64,000 bases of DNA from Bacteroidaceae bacterium. Its GTDB lineage: Bacteria; Bacteroidota; Bacteroidia; Bacteroidales; Bacteroidaceae. Under the pieces are notes generated by a model, which was not told the origin of the DNA, searched no databases, and worked only from the letters and a program-made list of their open reading frames with translations. A program made the position numbers and the translations under genes. Of this stretch, positions 8,379-16,781 are shown one piece after another (position 1 is the first letter of the stretch; every line of letters begins with the position of its first letter). The stretch covers positions 1 to 64,000 of the forward strand of contig JAKSJB010000011.1 in assembly GCA_024398475.1 (NCBI GenBank). The letters are read 5' to 3'.

Positions 8379-9980
8379 ATGGCAACATTAGATCTTACAA
8401 AGTATGGCATCACTGGTGCTACAGTGCTTGCTCACAATCCTTCTTACGAAGAACTCTTCGCAGAGGAAACTAAGGCTGGTCTTGAAGGTTTCGAGGTTGG
8501 TCAGGAAACAGAACTCGGTGCAGTCAATGTAATGACTGGTATCTTCACAGGTCGTTCACCTAAGGATAAGTACATCGTTGATGATGCTAACTCTCACGAT
8601 AAGGTATGGTGGACAACAGAAGGTTACAAGAACGACAACCACCCAATGTCTGAAGAAGTTTGGGCAAAGGTAAAGGAAATCGCAAAGAAGGAACTTTGCA
8701 ATAAGAATCTTTATGTAGTTGATGCATTCTGCGGTGCAAACAAGGATACTCGTATGGCTGTCCGTTTCATCGTGGAGGTTGCATGGCAGGCTCACTTCGT
8801 AAAGAATATGTTCATTCAGCCAACTGCTGAAGAACTTGCAAACTTCGAACCAAACTTCGTTATTTACAATGCTTCTAAGGCAAAGGTTGAAAACTACAAG
8901 GAACTCGGTCTTAACTCTGAGACTTGTGTTGCATTCAACACTACAAGCCGTGAACAGGTTATCATCAACACTTGGTATGGTGGTGAAATGAAGAAGGGTA
9001 TGTTCTCAATGATGAACTACTATCTTCCACTTCAGGGTATCGCTTCTATGCACTGCTCTGCAAACTGTGACATGGATGGCAAGAATACTGCAATCTTCTT
9101 CGGTCTTTCAGGAACAGGTAAGACTACTCTTTCTACAGACCCTAAGCGTAAGCTCATCGGTGACGACGAACACGGATGGGATGATAACGGCGTATTCAAC
9201 TTCGAAGGTGGTTGCTATGCAAAGGTTATCAACCTCTCTAAGGAAAACGAGCCTGATATCTATGGTGCTATCAAGCGTAACGCTCTCCTTGAAAACGTTA
9301 CAGTTGCTGCTGACGGTAAGATTGACTTCAACGATAAGTCTGTTACAGAGAACACTCGTGTATCTTACCCAATCAACCACATCAACAACATTCAGCCAGG
9401 TTCATCTGCTCCAGCTGCAAAGAACGTAATCTTCCTTTCTGCTGATGCATTCGGAGTTCTTCCTCCAGTATCAATCCTGACACCTGCTCAAACTCAGTAC
9501 TACTTCCTTTCTGGATTTACTGCTAAACTCGCAGGTACAGAGCGCGGTATCACAGAACCAACTCCTACATTCTCTGCTTGCTTCGGTCAGGCATTCCTCG
9601 AACTTCACCCAACAAAGTACGCTGAGGAACTCGTTAAGAAGATGGAGGCTAACGGTGCTAAGGCATATCTCGTTAACACTGGTTGGAACGGTACAGGTAA
9701 GCGTATCTCTATTCCTGATACTCGTGGTATTATCGATGCTATCCTTGATGGTTCTATCCTCAAGGCTGAAACTAAGAAGATCCCTATGTTCGACTTCGAA
9801 GTTCCAACATCTCTTCCAAATGTTAATCCTGCAATCCTCGACCCACGCGATACTTATGCTGACGCTTCAGTCTGGGAAGAGAAGGCTAAGGATCTTGCTG
9901 CTCGTTTCATCAAGAACTTCGGCAAGTACACTACTAACGAAGCTGGTAAGGCTCTCGTTGCTGCAGGTCCACAGCTCTAA
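8379..9980 (+). CDS. pckA: ATP-dependent phosphoenolpyruvate carboxykinase
   Basis: A 533-residue cytoplasmic enzyme interconverting oxaloacetate plus ATP with PEP, CO2 and ADP. In Bacteroidota it often runs toward oxaloacetate, feeding succinate and propionate fermentation. The kinase motif [11 protein letters not shown] is near residues 242-252, and the metal and substrate segment [20 protein letters not shown] follows. The guanidinium and oxaloacetate site GRSPKDKY is near residue 53. Full family length. Codon use is strongly biased toward CTT, AAG and GCT, typical of a highly expressed gene. Monocistronic, with its own promoter and a strong terminator at 10031. Confidence 0.97.
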   Translation: MATLDLTKYGITGATVLAHNPSYEELFAEETKAGLEGFEVGQETELGAVNVMTGIFTGRSPKDKYIVDDANSHDKVWWTTEGYKNDNHPMSEEVWAKVKEIAKKELCNKNLYVVDAFCGANKDTRMAVRFIVEVAWQAHFVKNMFIQPTAEELANFEPNFVIYNASKAKVENYKELGLNSETCVAFNTTSREQVIINTWYGGEMKKGMFSMMNYYLPLQGIASMHCSANCDMDGKNTAIFFGLSGTGKTTLSTDPKRKLIGDDEHGWDDNGVFNFEGGCYAKVINLSKENEPDIYGAIKRNALLENVTVAADGKIDFNDKSVTENTRVSYPINHINNIQPGSSAPAAKNVIFLSADAFGVLPPVSILTPAQTQYYFLSGFTAKLAGTERGITEPTPTFSACFGQAFLELHPTKYAEELVKKMEANGAKAYLVNTGWNGTGKRISIPDTRGIIDAILDGSILKAETKKIPMFDFEVPTSLPNVNPAILDPRDTYADASVWEEKAKDLAARFIKNFGKYTTNEAGKALVAAGPQL

Positions 9981-10030
9981 GCAAAAGTTTTCTGATTCCC
10001 GAAAAGGGAAATCGAGAATTATCATATTGA

Positions 10031-10069
10031 ATAACGGCGCATCAAATTTGATGTGCCGTTATTTTTTTA
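10031..10069 (+). terminator. Intrinsic terminator of pckA
   Basis: ATAACGGCGCATCAAA pairs with TTTGATGTGCCGTTAT (one G-U pair), with almost no loop, followed by seven T. Confidence 0.88.
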
Positions 10070-10091
10070 TTGCTGTTCACGCGAATGTTGG

Positions 10092-11258
10092 TTATAGTAT
10101 GGTAGAACCTAATATTATATGACCGGTTTCCGGAGAATAAGTAGCAATGTTGGGATGGTTCTTATGTGCTGGAATGCTGTCCATGCGCTCCAGAATTTCC
10201 TGATAGGAATATTTGCTTGTGTCAAATACGATAAAGTCGGCAAATTCAGGTGACGGGCATTCCGGAGTGGGGAAGAAGCGTTCAAAAGTGAGAGAATTCT
10301 CGTTGCAGAGGTCCTCTATGGCTTTTGCATTTTCTTCAGAAATGTCGAATACAATCCGCAGTCGGGAAAGGCTGACGGAGTCTGGCTCTTGTTTTGTGAA
10401 GACTGCCTTGAATTTACGTCTTGCATATTCAATGGACCCTTTTATGAGTATAGCAGTCTTGATGGGGAGGGATAGGCACCAACTGTAATGGCTGTAATGC
10501 TTTTGAAAAAAGATATACATCGCTTCATAGAAGGTTTTTACATACTTAAATGTATTCTTTTTCGTGCTTTCGCCCTTGTAGTGGAGTATTCTTGTCGGAA
10601 TATAATAATTCCTATGTCCGGACAGTAGAATCCTGTATGATAAATCGATGTCCTCTCCATACATGAAGAATGTCTCATCGAATAGTCCGGTTTCGTTGAG
10701 CACCGAACTGCGGATAAACATGTATGCACCGGAAAGTATCTCGATGGGTGATGGTTCCATCTCATTGAGATACATCATGTGATATTTCCCAATCGTCTTA
10801 TTGCGTGGAAACAGTCTGCTTAATCCTGACATGTGGAAGAATGCCGTTGTCGGTGTCGGAACCCCGCGTCTGGATTCCTTGGCAAAGGTGCCGTTTAGGT
10901 TAAGGATTCTTACGCCGCATGCACCAATCGTTGGGTCGCTGTCCATAAGTCCGATACATTGCCGGAGTGTGTCCTCACCGATAAATGTGTCGGGATTTAA
11001 GAGGAGGACATATTCGGATTCGATTTGCTTGAGCGCAATGTTGTTTGCGCTGGCAAAACCGGAGTTTGTAGGATTTTCAATATAATGTACCTGTGGAAAA
11101 CGTTTCCGTAGGTATTCTACGGAGTCGTCTTGGCTGTTATTGTCAACTACATATACATCTCCTTCAATTTCACGTAAGGCACGAAATACAGAGTTTAGAC
11201 ACTGCTCTAAGTGAAATTTTACATTGTAGCTGATAATAACAACTGATAGCTTCATCAT
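10092..11258 (-). CDS. Family 2 glycosyltransferase (rhamnosyltransferase-like)
   Basis: A 388-residue GT-A enzyme. It opens with MMKLSVVIISYN, followed by VYVVDNNSQDDS for nucleotide-sugar binding, LLLNPDT as the DXD-equivalent region, and MYGEDIDLSYR as the ED acceptor/catalytic motif near residue 200. This pattern is that of WbbL-like enzymes that add rhamnose or similar sugars to cell-surface glycans. After the GT2 core there is a C-terminal region of about 100 residues that I cannot assign. The start is at 11258 or the adjacent ATG at 11255. It lies two bases after the stop of the membrane-protein gene and is cotranscribed with it. Confidence 0.85.
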   Translation of the reverse strand: MMKLSVVIISYNVKFHLEQCLNSVFRALREIEGDVYVVDNNSQDDSVEYLRKRFPQVHYIENPTNSGFASANNIALKQIESEYVLLLNPDTFIGEDTLRQCIGLMDSDPTIGACGVRILNLNGTFAKESRRGVPTPTTAFFHMSGLSRLFPRNKTIGKYHMMYLNEMEPSPIEILSGAYMFIRSSVLNETGLFDETFFMYGEDIDLSYRILLSGHRNYYIPTRILHYKGESTKKNTFKYVKTFYEAMYIFFQKHYSHYSWCLSLPIKTAILIKGSIEYARRKFKAVFTKQEPDSVSLSRLRIVFDISEENAKAIEDLCNENSLTFERFFPTPECPSPEFADFIVFDTSKYSYQEILERMDSIPAHKNHPNIATYSPETGHIILGSTIL

Positions 11259-11260
11259 AA

Positions 11261-11746
11261 TTATTCATCGTCTTTCATATCGACGCCTGTGTTGCTATCA
11301 AGGTTTTCAATGTATTTGTTCAGTTTTTCTTCAGATGGAATGCAGGTAAGCGTAGTCACCATTGCCATGCAGGCGCAAAGAATACCAGTAGTGTTCATCA
11401 TGATGAAATACAGAACGATGCCTAAGAGGGTAGCCAATAGCAACATGCCGAGTCTCACACAACTCCACATGTGGTATGAGTGCAATGCTTCATCGTGATT
11501 CATTCGCTTGAGCCCTTTGCTCGTATTAAGCGTGAAGAGTTGTAATGAGAATACGATGCTTATTGCAGTTAGTACGATACATACGATATTCAGATAGTAT
11601 TCTGTTTGGGAACCCTTCCCGACGTTAATGGAATCGAGAGGCAGCCATGATTGTTCTCCGGCGATAAATGTGAGAATTGCTATTGCCCATGTAGCGACAT
11701 ATTCGCCTATGAGCCATCTTAATACATTCTTTATATAATTTTGCAT
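11261..11746 (-). CDS. Conserved membrane protein of unknown function
   Basis: A 161-residue protein with four likely membrane segments: around residues 15-30, 50-70, 97-115 and 118-135. It ends in a charged tail (DSNTGVDMKDDE). No catalytic motif is visible and I do not recognise the family. It sits between recR and the glycosyltransferase on the same strand, two bases from the latter, which suggests a role in the envelope or surface glycan synthesis; this is guilt by association only. Confidence 0.7.
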   Translation of the reverse strand: MQNYIKNVLRWLIGEYVATWAIAILTFIAGEQSWLPLDSINVGKGSQTEYYLNIVCIVLTAISIVFSLQLFTLNTSKGLKRMNHDEALHSYHMWSCVRLGMLLLATLLGIVLYFIMMNTTGILCACMAMVTTLTCIPSEEKLNKYIENLDSNTGVDMKDDE

Positions 11747-11796
11747 AATGCTGTTATTTTCACTCCTTATTATTAATATATTGCCTTTTGTCTTTT

Positions 11797-11935
11797 AGAG
11801 TCAACAAGTCTACGAGTCAACAAGTCAACAAGTCAACAAGTCTACGAGTCGACAAGTCAACGAGCGGTTTTACGTTTGCGTAGTCCGAAGGACGTTGCTT
11901 TATTCCCCATTTAGGGGCTAGGGGGCTTCCTTTGG
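11797..11935 (-). repeat. Composite intergenic repeat block, copy 1 (inverted)
   Basis: An array of GTCAACAAGTCTACGA-type words (11797-11866), the reverse complement of TCGTAGACTTGTTGAC, is followed by TACGTTTGCGTAGTCCGAAG (11871-11890). The latter is the inverse of the CTACGCAAACG module seen at 13738. The block lies just after the recR stop. Confidence 0.7.
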
Positions 11936-11936
11936 T

Positions 11937-12554
11937 CTATGAATTGAACGGCACTCTGTTGACGATAGAACGTCCAAGCGTTGCCTCGTCTGTGTATTGC
12001 AATTCATCATTTACCGACAGACCCCGTGCAAGAACGGTCAGTTTTATTGCATCAGTGTAGTCCTTGAGTTTCCTTGAAATGTAAAAACTGGTTGTGTCAC
12101 CTTCCATGGTAGAACTCAGTGCAAGAATGACTTCGGAAATACCTCCGCTTGCGACTCTGTCGATGAGACTCTGAATTTGCAGATCACCGGGGCCGACACC
12201 GTCAATAGGACTTATGACACCTCCGAGCACGTGGTAAAGTCCCGAAAACTGCATCGTGGCTTCTATTGCCATCACGTCCTGAATGTTTTCAACGACGCAT
12301 ACAATAGAACTGTCTCGCTTCGTGTCGCTGCAAATACGGCAGACTTCAGTGTCTGAAATATTGTGACATACTTTGCAGTATTTCACATCGTGCCTGAGTC
12401 TTGTGATGGCCTCAGCCATGTTGTCCACTGATGTTGTGTCCATTCTCAGCATGTGCAACACTAACCGCAAGGCAGTCTTGCGGCCAATTCCAGGCAGACG
12501 TGATATCTCGTCCACGGCACGTTCGAATAATTCAGATGAATATCGTTGTTCCAT
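11937..12554 (-). CDS. recR: Recombination mediator RecR
   Basis: A 205-residue RecF-pathway protein that forms a DNA-clamping ring with RecO and loads RecA at gaps. It has the N-terminal helix-hairpin-helix ([12 protein letters not shown]), a four-cysteine zinc finger ([17 protein letters not shown]) and the Toprim domain with [12 protein letters not shown]. The ATG at 12554 matches the family start ([20 protein letters not shown]); the frame is open for 63 codons upstream, but these contain the promoter box at 12588. Length is normal. Confidence 0.95.
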   Translation of the reverse strand: MEQRYSSELFERAVDEISRLPGIGRKTALRLVLHMLRMDTTSVDNMAEAITRLRHDVKYCKVCHNISDTEVCRICSDTKRDSSIVCVVENIQDVMAIEATMQFSGLYHVLGGVISPIDGVGPGDLQIQSLIDRVASGGISEVILALSSTMEGDTTSFYISRKLKDYTDAIKLTVLARGLSVNDELQYTDEATLGRSIVNRVPFNS

Positions 12555-12587
12555 TCTGTATTGGATGCTGAGACCGTATTTCTGCGA

Positions 12588-12595
12588 CAAAGTTA
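12588..12595 (-). promoter_or_regulatory. -7 promoter element for recR
   Basis: Reads TAACTTTG on the minus strand, about 35 bases before the recR ATG. This also excludes the longer reading frame as the true protein. Confidence 0.6.
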
Positions 12596-12710
12596 CAAAA
12601 TAAATCATAAAAACGCATGAATAATTGCATTTTTCTATGAAATGTATATAAAACAAATAAAAACTAATAAAAAACTTTACAAATGTTTTGCTTGTTATGA
12701 TAAAAACCAT

Positions 12711-12718
12711 TACCTTTG
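12711..12718 (+). promoter_or_regulatory. -7 promoter element upstream of the SPOR lipoprotein gene
   Basis: TACCTTTG followed by CA fits the consensus. The leader would be about 210 bases and contains the whole composite repeat block 12735-12866. Confidence 0.5.
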
Positions 12719-12734
12719 CACTAGGGCAGTAATT

Positions 12735-12866
12735 ATTAGCCATAGGCTATTAGTTTTATGCCATTGGCCATTAGCCTTTAGCCATTGGCTTGCCATCCGG
12801 ACGGTCACGCGTAGACTCGAATAGGGCAAACGCTAAACTGCTTGTAGACTCGTTGACTCGTAGACT
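12735..12866 (+). repeat. Composite intergenic repeat block, copy 2
   Basis: Order of modules: an ATTAGCC/CCATTGGCC array (12735-12792), then TTGCCATCCGGACGGT (12789-12804), then GCAAACGCTAAACTGCTTGT (12827-12846), then GTAGACTCGTTGACTCGTAG words (to 12866). The same order occurs at 13648-13808. Confidence 0.75.
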
Positions 12867-12932
12867 CATAATCTTTCAAACTCTAATAAACTTCAAGTTA
12901 AATTAATATCAACAAATTAAATAAATAAACAA

Positions 12933-13403
12933 ATGAAAAAGACAATCATCTTAGGTTTGGCAATTGTGTCAGCATTCGCTTTTGTATCTTGTAAGTCAAG
13001 CGAAAGTAGCTATAAGAAGGCTTACGAGAAGGCTCGCGCTCAGGAACAGACACAGCAGGTTACAGAACCAGTTCAAGTGGCTCCAGTCGTAGCACCAGTT
13101 CAGCAGGTTCAGGTACAGGAAGACAATTCAGATCTTCGTTCAGAAAAACTTACTGGAGTTAATGGCGCAGCACTTAAGGCATTCAATGTAGTATGTGGTT
13201 CATTCCAGAGCCTTACAAATGCGAATAATCTTTGCGCTGCACTTCAGAACAAGGGTTACTCAGCAGTTGTTGCTCAGAATCCTGAAACTGGCATGTACCG
13301 TGTAATTGCATCTTCTTCTGATACAAGAGCGGCAGCAGTATCAGCACGTGATCGTCTCCGTGCAACATATCCTGATGCATGGCTCCTCTACAGAGCATAT
13401 TAA
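12933..13403 (+). CDS. SPOR-domain lipoprotein
   Basis: A 156-residue exported protein. A lipoprotein signal ends FAFVSC, with Cys20 as the lipidation site. A Lys/Glu/Gln-rich linker follows, then a Pro/Val/Gln-rich low-complexity stretch (QVAPVVAPVQQVQVQ) at about 48-67, and a C-terminal SPOR fold (about 85-154) with VVCGSFQSLTNANNL and YRVIASSSDTRAAA. SPOR domains bind glycan-stripped peptidoglycan, so the protein probably sits at the division septum, tethered to a membrane. It is flanked on both sides by composite intergenic repeat blocks. Confidence 0.85.
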   Translation: MKKTIILGLAIVSAFAFVSCKSSESSYKKAYEKARAQEQTQQVTEPVQVAPVVAPVQQVQVQEDNSDLRSEKLTGVNGAALKAFNVVCGSFQSLTNANNLCAALQNKGYSAVVAQNPETGMYRVIASSSDTRAAAVSARDRLRATYPDAWLLYRAY

Positions 13404-13404
13404 G

Positions 13405-13467
13405 ATTGCCATTGGCCATTTGCTTTTGGCTCTATAGCGGCTATAAAGATTATAGAAACTATAGGAT
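13405..13467. repeat. ATTGGCC words followed by a TATAG-word array
   Basis: ATTGCCATTGGCCATTTGC (13407-13425) is followed by CTATAGCGGCTATAAAGATT and further TATAG words to about 13467. The TATAG words match, in inverted orientation, the array at 26276-26348. Confidence 0.55.
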
Positions 13468-13580
13468 TACATCGAAAAGAATAGAATAAACATAAAATAT
13501 GTTGTGTTTTCAATCAGCTTAGTTTAAGCACATTTTAATTTCTTTTTGGTAAGTGAGAATAATGTAAGAATTATCTCAAG

Positions 13581-13615
13581 CGGTCATCAACTGTGAAGTT
13601 CATGACCGTTTTTTT
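13581..13615 (+). terminator. Terminator of the SPOR lipoprotein gene
   Basis: CGGTCATCAACT pairs with AGTTCATGACCG with one mismatch and is followed by seven T. Confidence 0.8.
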
Positions 13616-13647
13616 ATGTGTATGGTCTCTCGCTCACCAAAGGGGTG

Positions 13648-13808
13648 GGGCCCTTGGCTCTTAGCAATTAGCCCTTGGCTCGCCATCCGGATGGTTGCCG
13701 GTAGGCTGGAATAAACGCAAACGCAACGCCCTGCGGGCTACGCAAACGCTAAACTGCTTGTAGACTTGTAGACTCGTAGACTTGTAGACTCGTAGACTTG
13801 TAGACTCT
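13648..13808 (+). repeat. Composite intergenic repeat block, copy 3
   Basis: Modules in the same order as copy 2: CCTTGGCTCTTAGCAATTAG words, CGCCATCCGGATGGT, a CCTGCGGGCTACGCAAACG module (13731-13749), CGCAAACGCTAAACTGCTTG, then at least six GTAGACTTGTAGACTCGTAG-type 9-mers ending at 13808. The stretch 13616-13953 holds no gene. Confidence 0.75.
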
Positions 13809-13953
13809 ATAACGCCAATAGCATACAACTAATGGCACTTTTGCCAAATTTGATTACCCTCTTAAAATGACAAAACCACCTAAAAGTGGCTTTGAAAAGT
13901 TTGGAAAACAATAAAATGGGACTTGGGTTTGCGTATTTCAGCATAATTTTTTA

Positions 13954-13961
13954 TATCTTTG
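13954..13961 (+). promoter_or_regulatory. -7 promoter element for the GT5-like/DUF4270 operon
   Basis: TATCTTTG followed by CA, 29 bases before the ATG at 13990. Confidence 0.65.
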
Positions 13962-13989
13962 CATAGAATTAATACATAATTGATATAGA

Positions 13990-14802
13990 ATGAAGGCTAA
14001 AAAGATTCTTTTCATTACAACAGAAATGGTTCCTTTCGTATCGGAGAACTTCTGTTCGCTTAGGGGCAAAAACCTTCCGCAGTCCATTCAGGACCTTGGA
14101 CATGAAATCAGAACGTTCTCCCCCGACTGGGGAATCATCAATGAAAGAAGGAACCAGTTGCATGAAGTAATCCGTCTTTCAGGAATGAATCTGATAATTG
14201 ACGATACGGACCATCCGCTTATCATAAAGGTTGCATCCCTGCAATCTGCCCGTATGCAGATATATTTTATCGACAACGAGGATTTCTTCACTCACAGAGG
14301 TATCAAGGCAGATGAGAACGGCAACGAATATGATGACAACGGTGAACGTGCAATTTTCTATGCCCGTGGAGTCCTTGAAACAGTAAAGAAACTCCGTTGG
14401 ACTCCTGACGTGATACATTGCCATGGCTGGGCATCGGCTATTGCACCTCTGCTGATAAAGAAGGCATATTGTGATGAACCTTCATTTGCAGAAACAAAGG
14501 TCGTGTTCTCCACTGCAGCCGATGAACTCAAGTCCGATATGGGCGAACGATTCGTACGCAGTATCCCGTTCCGTGACATCACTACCGATGATGTTGCCGA
14601 CATCTGTACAGATAAGTGCGACTATACCGGATTGGCAAAAATTGCGGTAAAATTTGCCGACGGTCTTATTCTTGAGGACTCAAAGGTATCAAAGGACATC
14701 ATAGAATATGCTAAGTCATTGGGCAAGCCAGTACTGAAGGCGCAGAAGGAAGAAGACTATGCAAAGGCCTACAGCGAATTCTATGAGACTTTGATGGATT
14801 AG
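13990..14802 (+). CDS. Glycogen/starch synthase N-terminal-like protein (GT5-like)
   Basis: A 270-residue protein that resembles only the N-terminal Rossmann half of glycogen synthase. It starts KKILFITTEMVPFVSE, in place of the usual ADP-glucose-binding KxGGL loop, and keeps DVIHCHGW, the HxHxW-type element of the family. The C-terminal nucleotide-sugar domain is absent (about 480 residues in full synthases), so catalysis by itself is doubtful. Short homologues next to a DUF4270 lipoprotein gene are common in Bacteroidales. A conserved accessory role is likely, with the function unknown. It starts an operon with the next gene. Confidence 0.75.
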   Translation: MKAKKILFITTEMVPFVSENFCSLRGKNLPQSIQDLGHEIRTFSPDWGIINERRNQLHEVIRLSGMNLIIDDTDHPLIIKVASLQSARMQIYFIDNEDFFTHRGIKADENGNEYDDNGERAIFYARGVLETVKKLRWTPDVIHCHGWASAIAPLLIKKAYCDEPSFAETKVVFSTAADELKSDMGERFVRSIPFRDITTDDVADICTDKCDYTGLAKIAVKFADGLILEDSKVSKDIIEYAKSLGKPVLKAQKEEDYAKAYSEFYETLMD

Positions 14803-14817
14803 GAAACACAAACGCCG

Positions 14818-14837
14818 GCGCAGCATAGATGCTGCGC
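14818..14837. repeat. Perfect 20-base palindrome between two genes of an operon
   Basis: GCGCAGCATAGATGCTGCGC can fold into a 9-base-pair stem with a two-base loop. AAACGC words lie on both sides, as in the composite repeat blocks. There is no T run, so it is not a plain terminator. Confidence 0.6.
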
Positions 14838-14870
14838 AAACGCAAATATATTAACCATTAACCGTTAATA

Positions 14871-16247
14871 ATGAATTATCTGAAACAAATATATACATCA
14901 CTACTGGTACTGGTTGTAGGGATAATGTCAGTTGGATGTGATGACGATACTAAGACCTTGGGTAGTGACATAATGCCGTCCACAGACCTTGTGGTAAAGG
15001 AAAGCGTTTCCTACGACGTGCTTACCGAATCTTATTCTGCGGGAGATTCTGTCCTTGCCCGCTCTGCAATGTCATATCTTGGACGTTTCACCGATCCTGA
15101 AACAGGAACAGCCATCAAGTCGGACTTCCTTATGCAATTCAACTGTCCTACAGGAGAACTGTTCCCGGATACAGTCCTCGGCGACAGTATAGTGTCCGTA
15201 GATCTGCATCTCTTCGTGTCAAACTATGTAGGTGACTCACTTGCAACATTCAAAGTCTCAGTCTATCCTTTGGAGAAGGTAATGGATCCTACAAAGGACT
15301 ACTATACAAACATCGATCCTACACAATACTGCAACATAAATGCCGACCCAATAGCAGTCAAGTGGTACACGCTTTCTGATAGAAGTATTTCTGATGAAGA
15401 ACGATGGAGTTCCGGATATTACAACAATATCACAATTTCGCTTCCGCGCGAAGTAGGTCAGGCAATATATGAGCGCTATCGCAAAAATCCAGGGACATTC
15501 TCCAATTCGGAATCATGGATTAACAGCGGTCTCGTAGGTTCGAAAGGTTTCTATTTCAGGCTTGAAAGCGGTGACGGTGCCATGGCCTATATAGATGTGG
15601 CATTGATGCGTCTTCGTTTCCGTTATCACGACGATACATACGTGAAGGATACAGTTGCCGTTACCGACTTTGCTGCTACGGAGGAAGTGATACAGGCTAC
15701 ACGCTTTGAGAACACCAATCTCGACAAGTTGATGGGCGATAAAAATGCTACGTACCTCAAGAGCCCAGCCGGAATCTTTACGATGGCAACACTCCCTGCC
15801 GACCAGTTGAACTATAACGACACAATCAATGCTGCCAGCATAGCGTTTACGCGCTATAACGACAGGGTGGACAGCCGATTCAAACTCGATATTCCCCAGA
15901 CCCTGCTGATGGTACGCCTTGATGACTATCTCAACGGATATTTCGAAAAATACAAGATATGCGACAATGTCACGTCCTATCTGGCATCATACAATAAGGG
16001 TAGGAATACATACGAATTTCAGAATATCTCGCGTCTTCTCCGAGTGATGATGCAGGAAAAGCATAACGGTACGGCAAGCCCTAATTATAATAAGGTGTTG
16101 CTGATACCAGTAACTCCTACCTATGATTCATCCAGTACGCTTGTGAAGATATGTCACGATTTTGGTATGACAAGTACACGCCTTGTGGGTGGTACTGACC
16201 ATCTTCCAATGCAAGTCATCTACTCTAAATTCAAAAACAAACGTTGA
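14871..16247 (+). CDS. DUF4270 domain lipoprotein
   Basis: A 458-residue exported protein with a lipoprotein signal ending MSVGC (Cys23) followed by DDDTKTLGSDIMPS, the characteristic start of the DUF4270 family. The body is beta-rich, with several FTRYNDR and YIDVALMRLRF-type strands. DUF4270 members are widespread Bacteroidota surface or periplasmic lipoproteins without a settled biochemical function. The gene follows the GT5-like gene by about 70 bases, an arrangement conserved in the group. A clear terminator follows. Confidence 0.85.
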   Translation: MNYLKQIYTSLLVLVVGIMSVGCDDDTKTLGSDIMPSTDLVVKESVSYDVLTESYSAGDSVLARSAMSYLGRFTDPETGTAIKSDFLMQFNCPTGELFPDTVLGDSIVSVDLHLFVSNYVGDSLATFKVSVYPLEKVMDPTKDYYTNIDPTQYCNINADPIAVKWYTLSDRSISDEERWSSGYYNNITISLPREVGQAIYERYRKNPGTFSNSESWINSGLVGSKGFYFRLESGDGAMAYIDVALMRLRFRYHDDTYVKDTVAVTDFAATEEVIQATRFENTNLDKLMGDKNATYLKSPAGIFTMATLPADQLNYNDTINAASIAFTRYNDRVDSRFKLDIPQTLLMVRLDDYLNGYFEKYKICDNVTSYLASYNKGRNTYEFQNISRLLRVMMQEKHNGTASPNYNKVLLIPVTPTYDSSSTLVKICHDFGMTSTRLVGGTDHLPMQVIYSKFKNKR

Positions 16248-16280
16248 TGTAAGTTTTCCATCGAACAGAAAATATAGTTA

Positions 16281-16321
16281 GACTGCAGTGAAAAATATCT
16301 TTTGCTGCAGTCTTTTTTTTT
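16281..16321 (+). terminator. Terminator of the DUF4270 operon
   Basis: GACTGCAG (16281-16288) pairs with CTGCAGTC (16305-16312), followed by nine T. Confidence 0.85.
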
Positions 16322-16416
16322 CTTGTTTTTTAGGCTTTGCTGCCAAAGTTATGTGAAAATTTTAACTGGAGTATCATTTTTTTTAATTTTTTTTATGATG
16401 ATTGCCAAAAAAGATT

Positions 16417-16424
16417 TATATTTG
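16417..16424 (+). promoter_or_regulatory. -7 promoter element with a long leader for the multi-CBM gene
   Basis: TATATTTG followed by CAA fits the consensus. The leader to 16782 is about 350 bases, without a supported gene. It ends with three ATTAACCA-type words (16708-16770), a sequence also found before the next esterase gene. The length suggests post-transcriptional control, which I cannot identify. Confidence 0.5.
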
Positions 16425-16781
16425 CAACATCTAAAGGTGGCATAGGTGCATTTTGCCGTCGTGTGTTACATATTCAAAAGTATTTGATACATGTCAAAAC
16501 GCAGAAAAGACGACTTTTGCCTTACTTTGCAACCGAGAAGAAGTCTGAACGGTCAGAGCGCAGGAAAATATGAATGAACGGTGATGACTACACCTTATTA
16601 TATATATAATATAGCGCTTTTGAAACCGCAGAATGGAAATTCTACTATCAGTCCATAGAAAAGACAATACCTAAGGCATATCATTTAAATGACCAAAAGG
16701 AATATAATTAACCAATGAACAATTGACAACAAACAATTTTATTATTAACCATTTTTTATTAACCAATTAATTTCAAAGCTT

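Noticed and set aside
11797-13808. CRISPR array
   Set aside because: Units are 9-11 bases, adjacent without unique spacers, and there are no cas genes.
16337-16573. 78-codon frame before the multi-CBM gene
   Set aside because: It spans the promoter box at 16417 and has low-complexity Phe/Asn-rich content; the region reads better as a leader.
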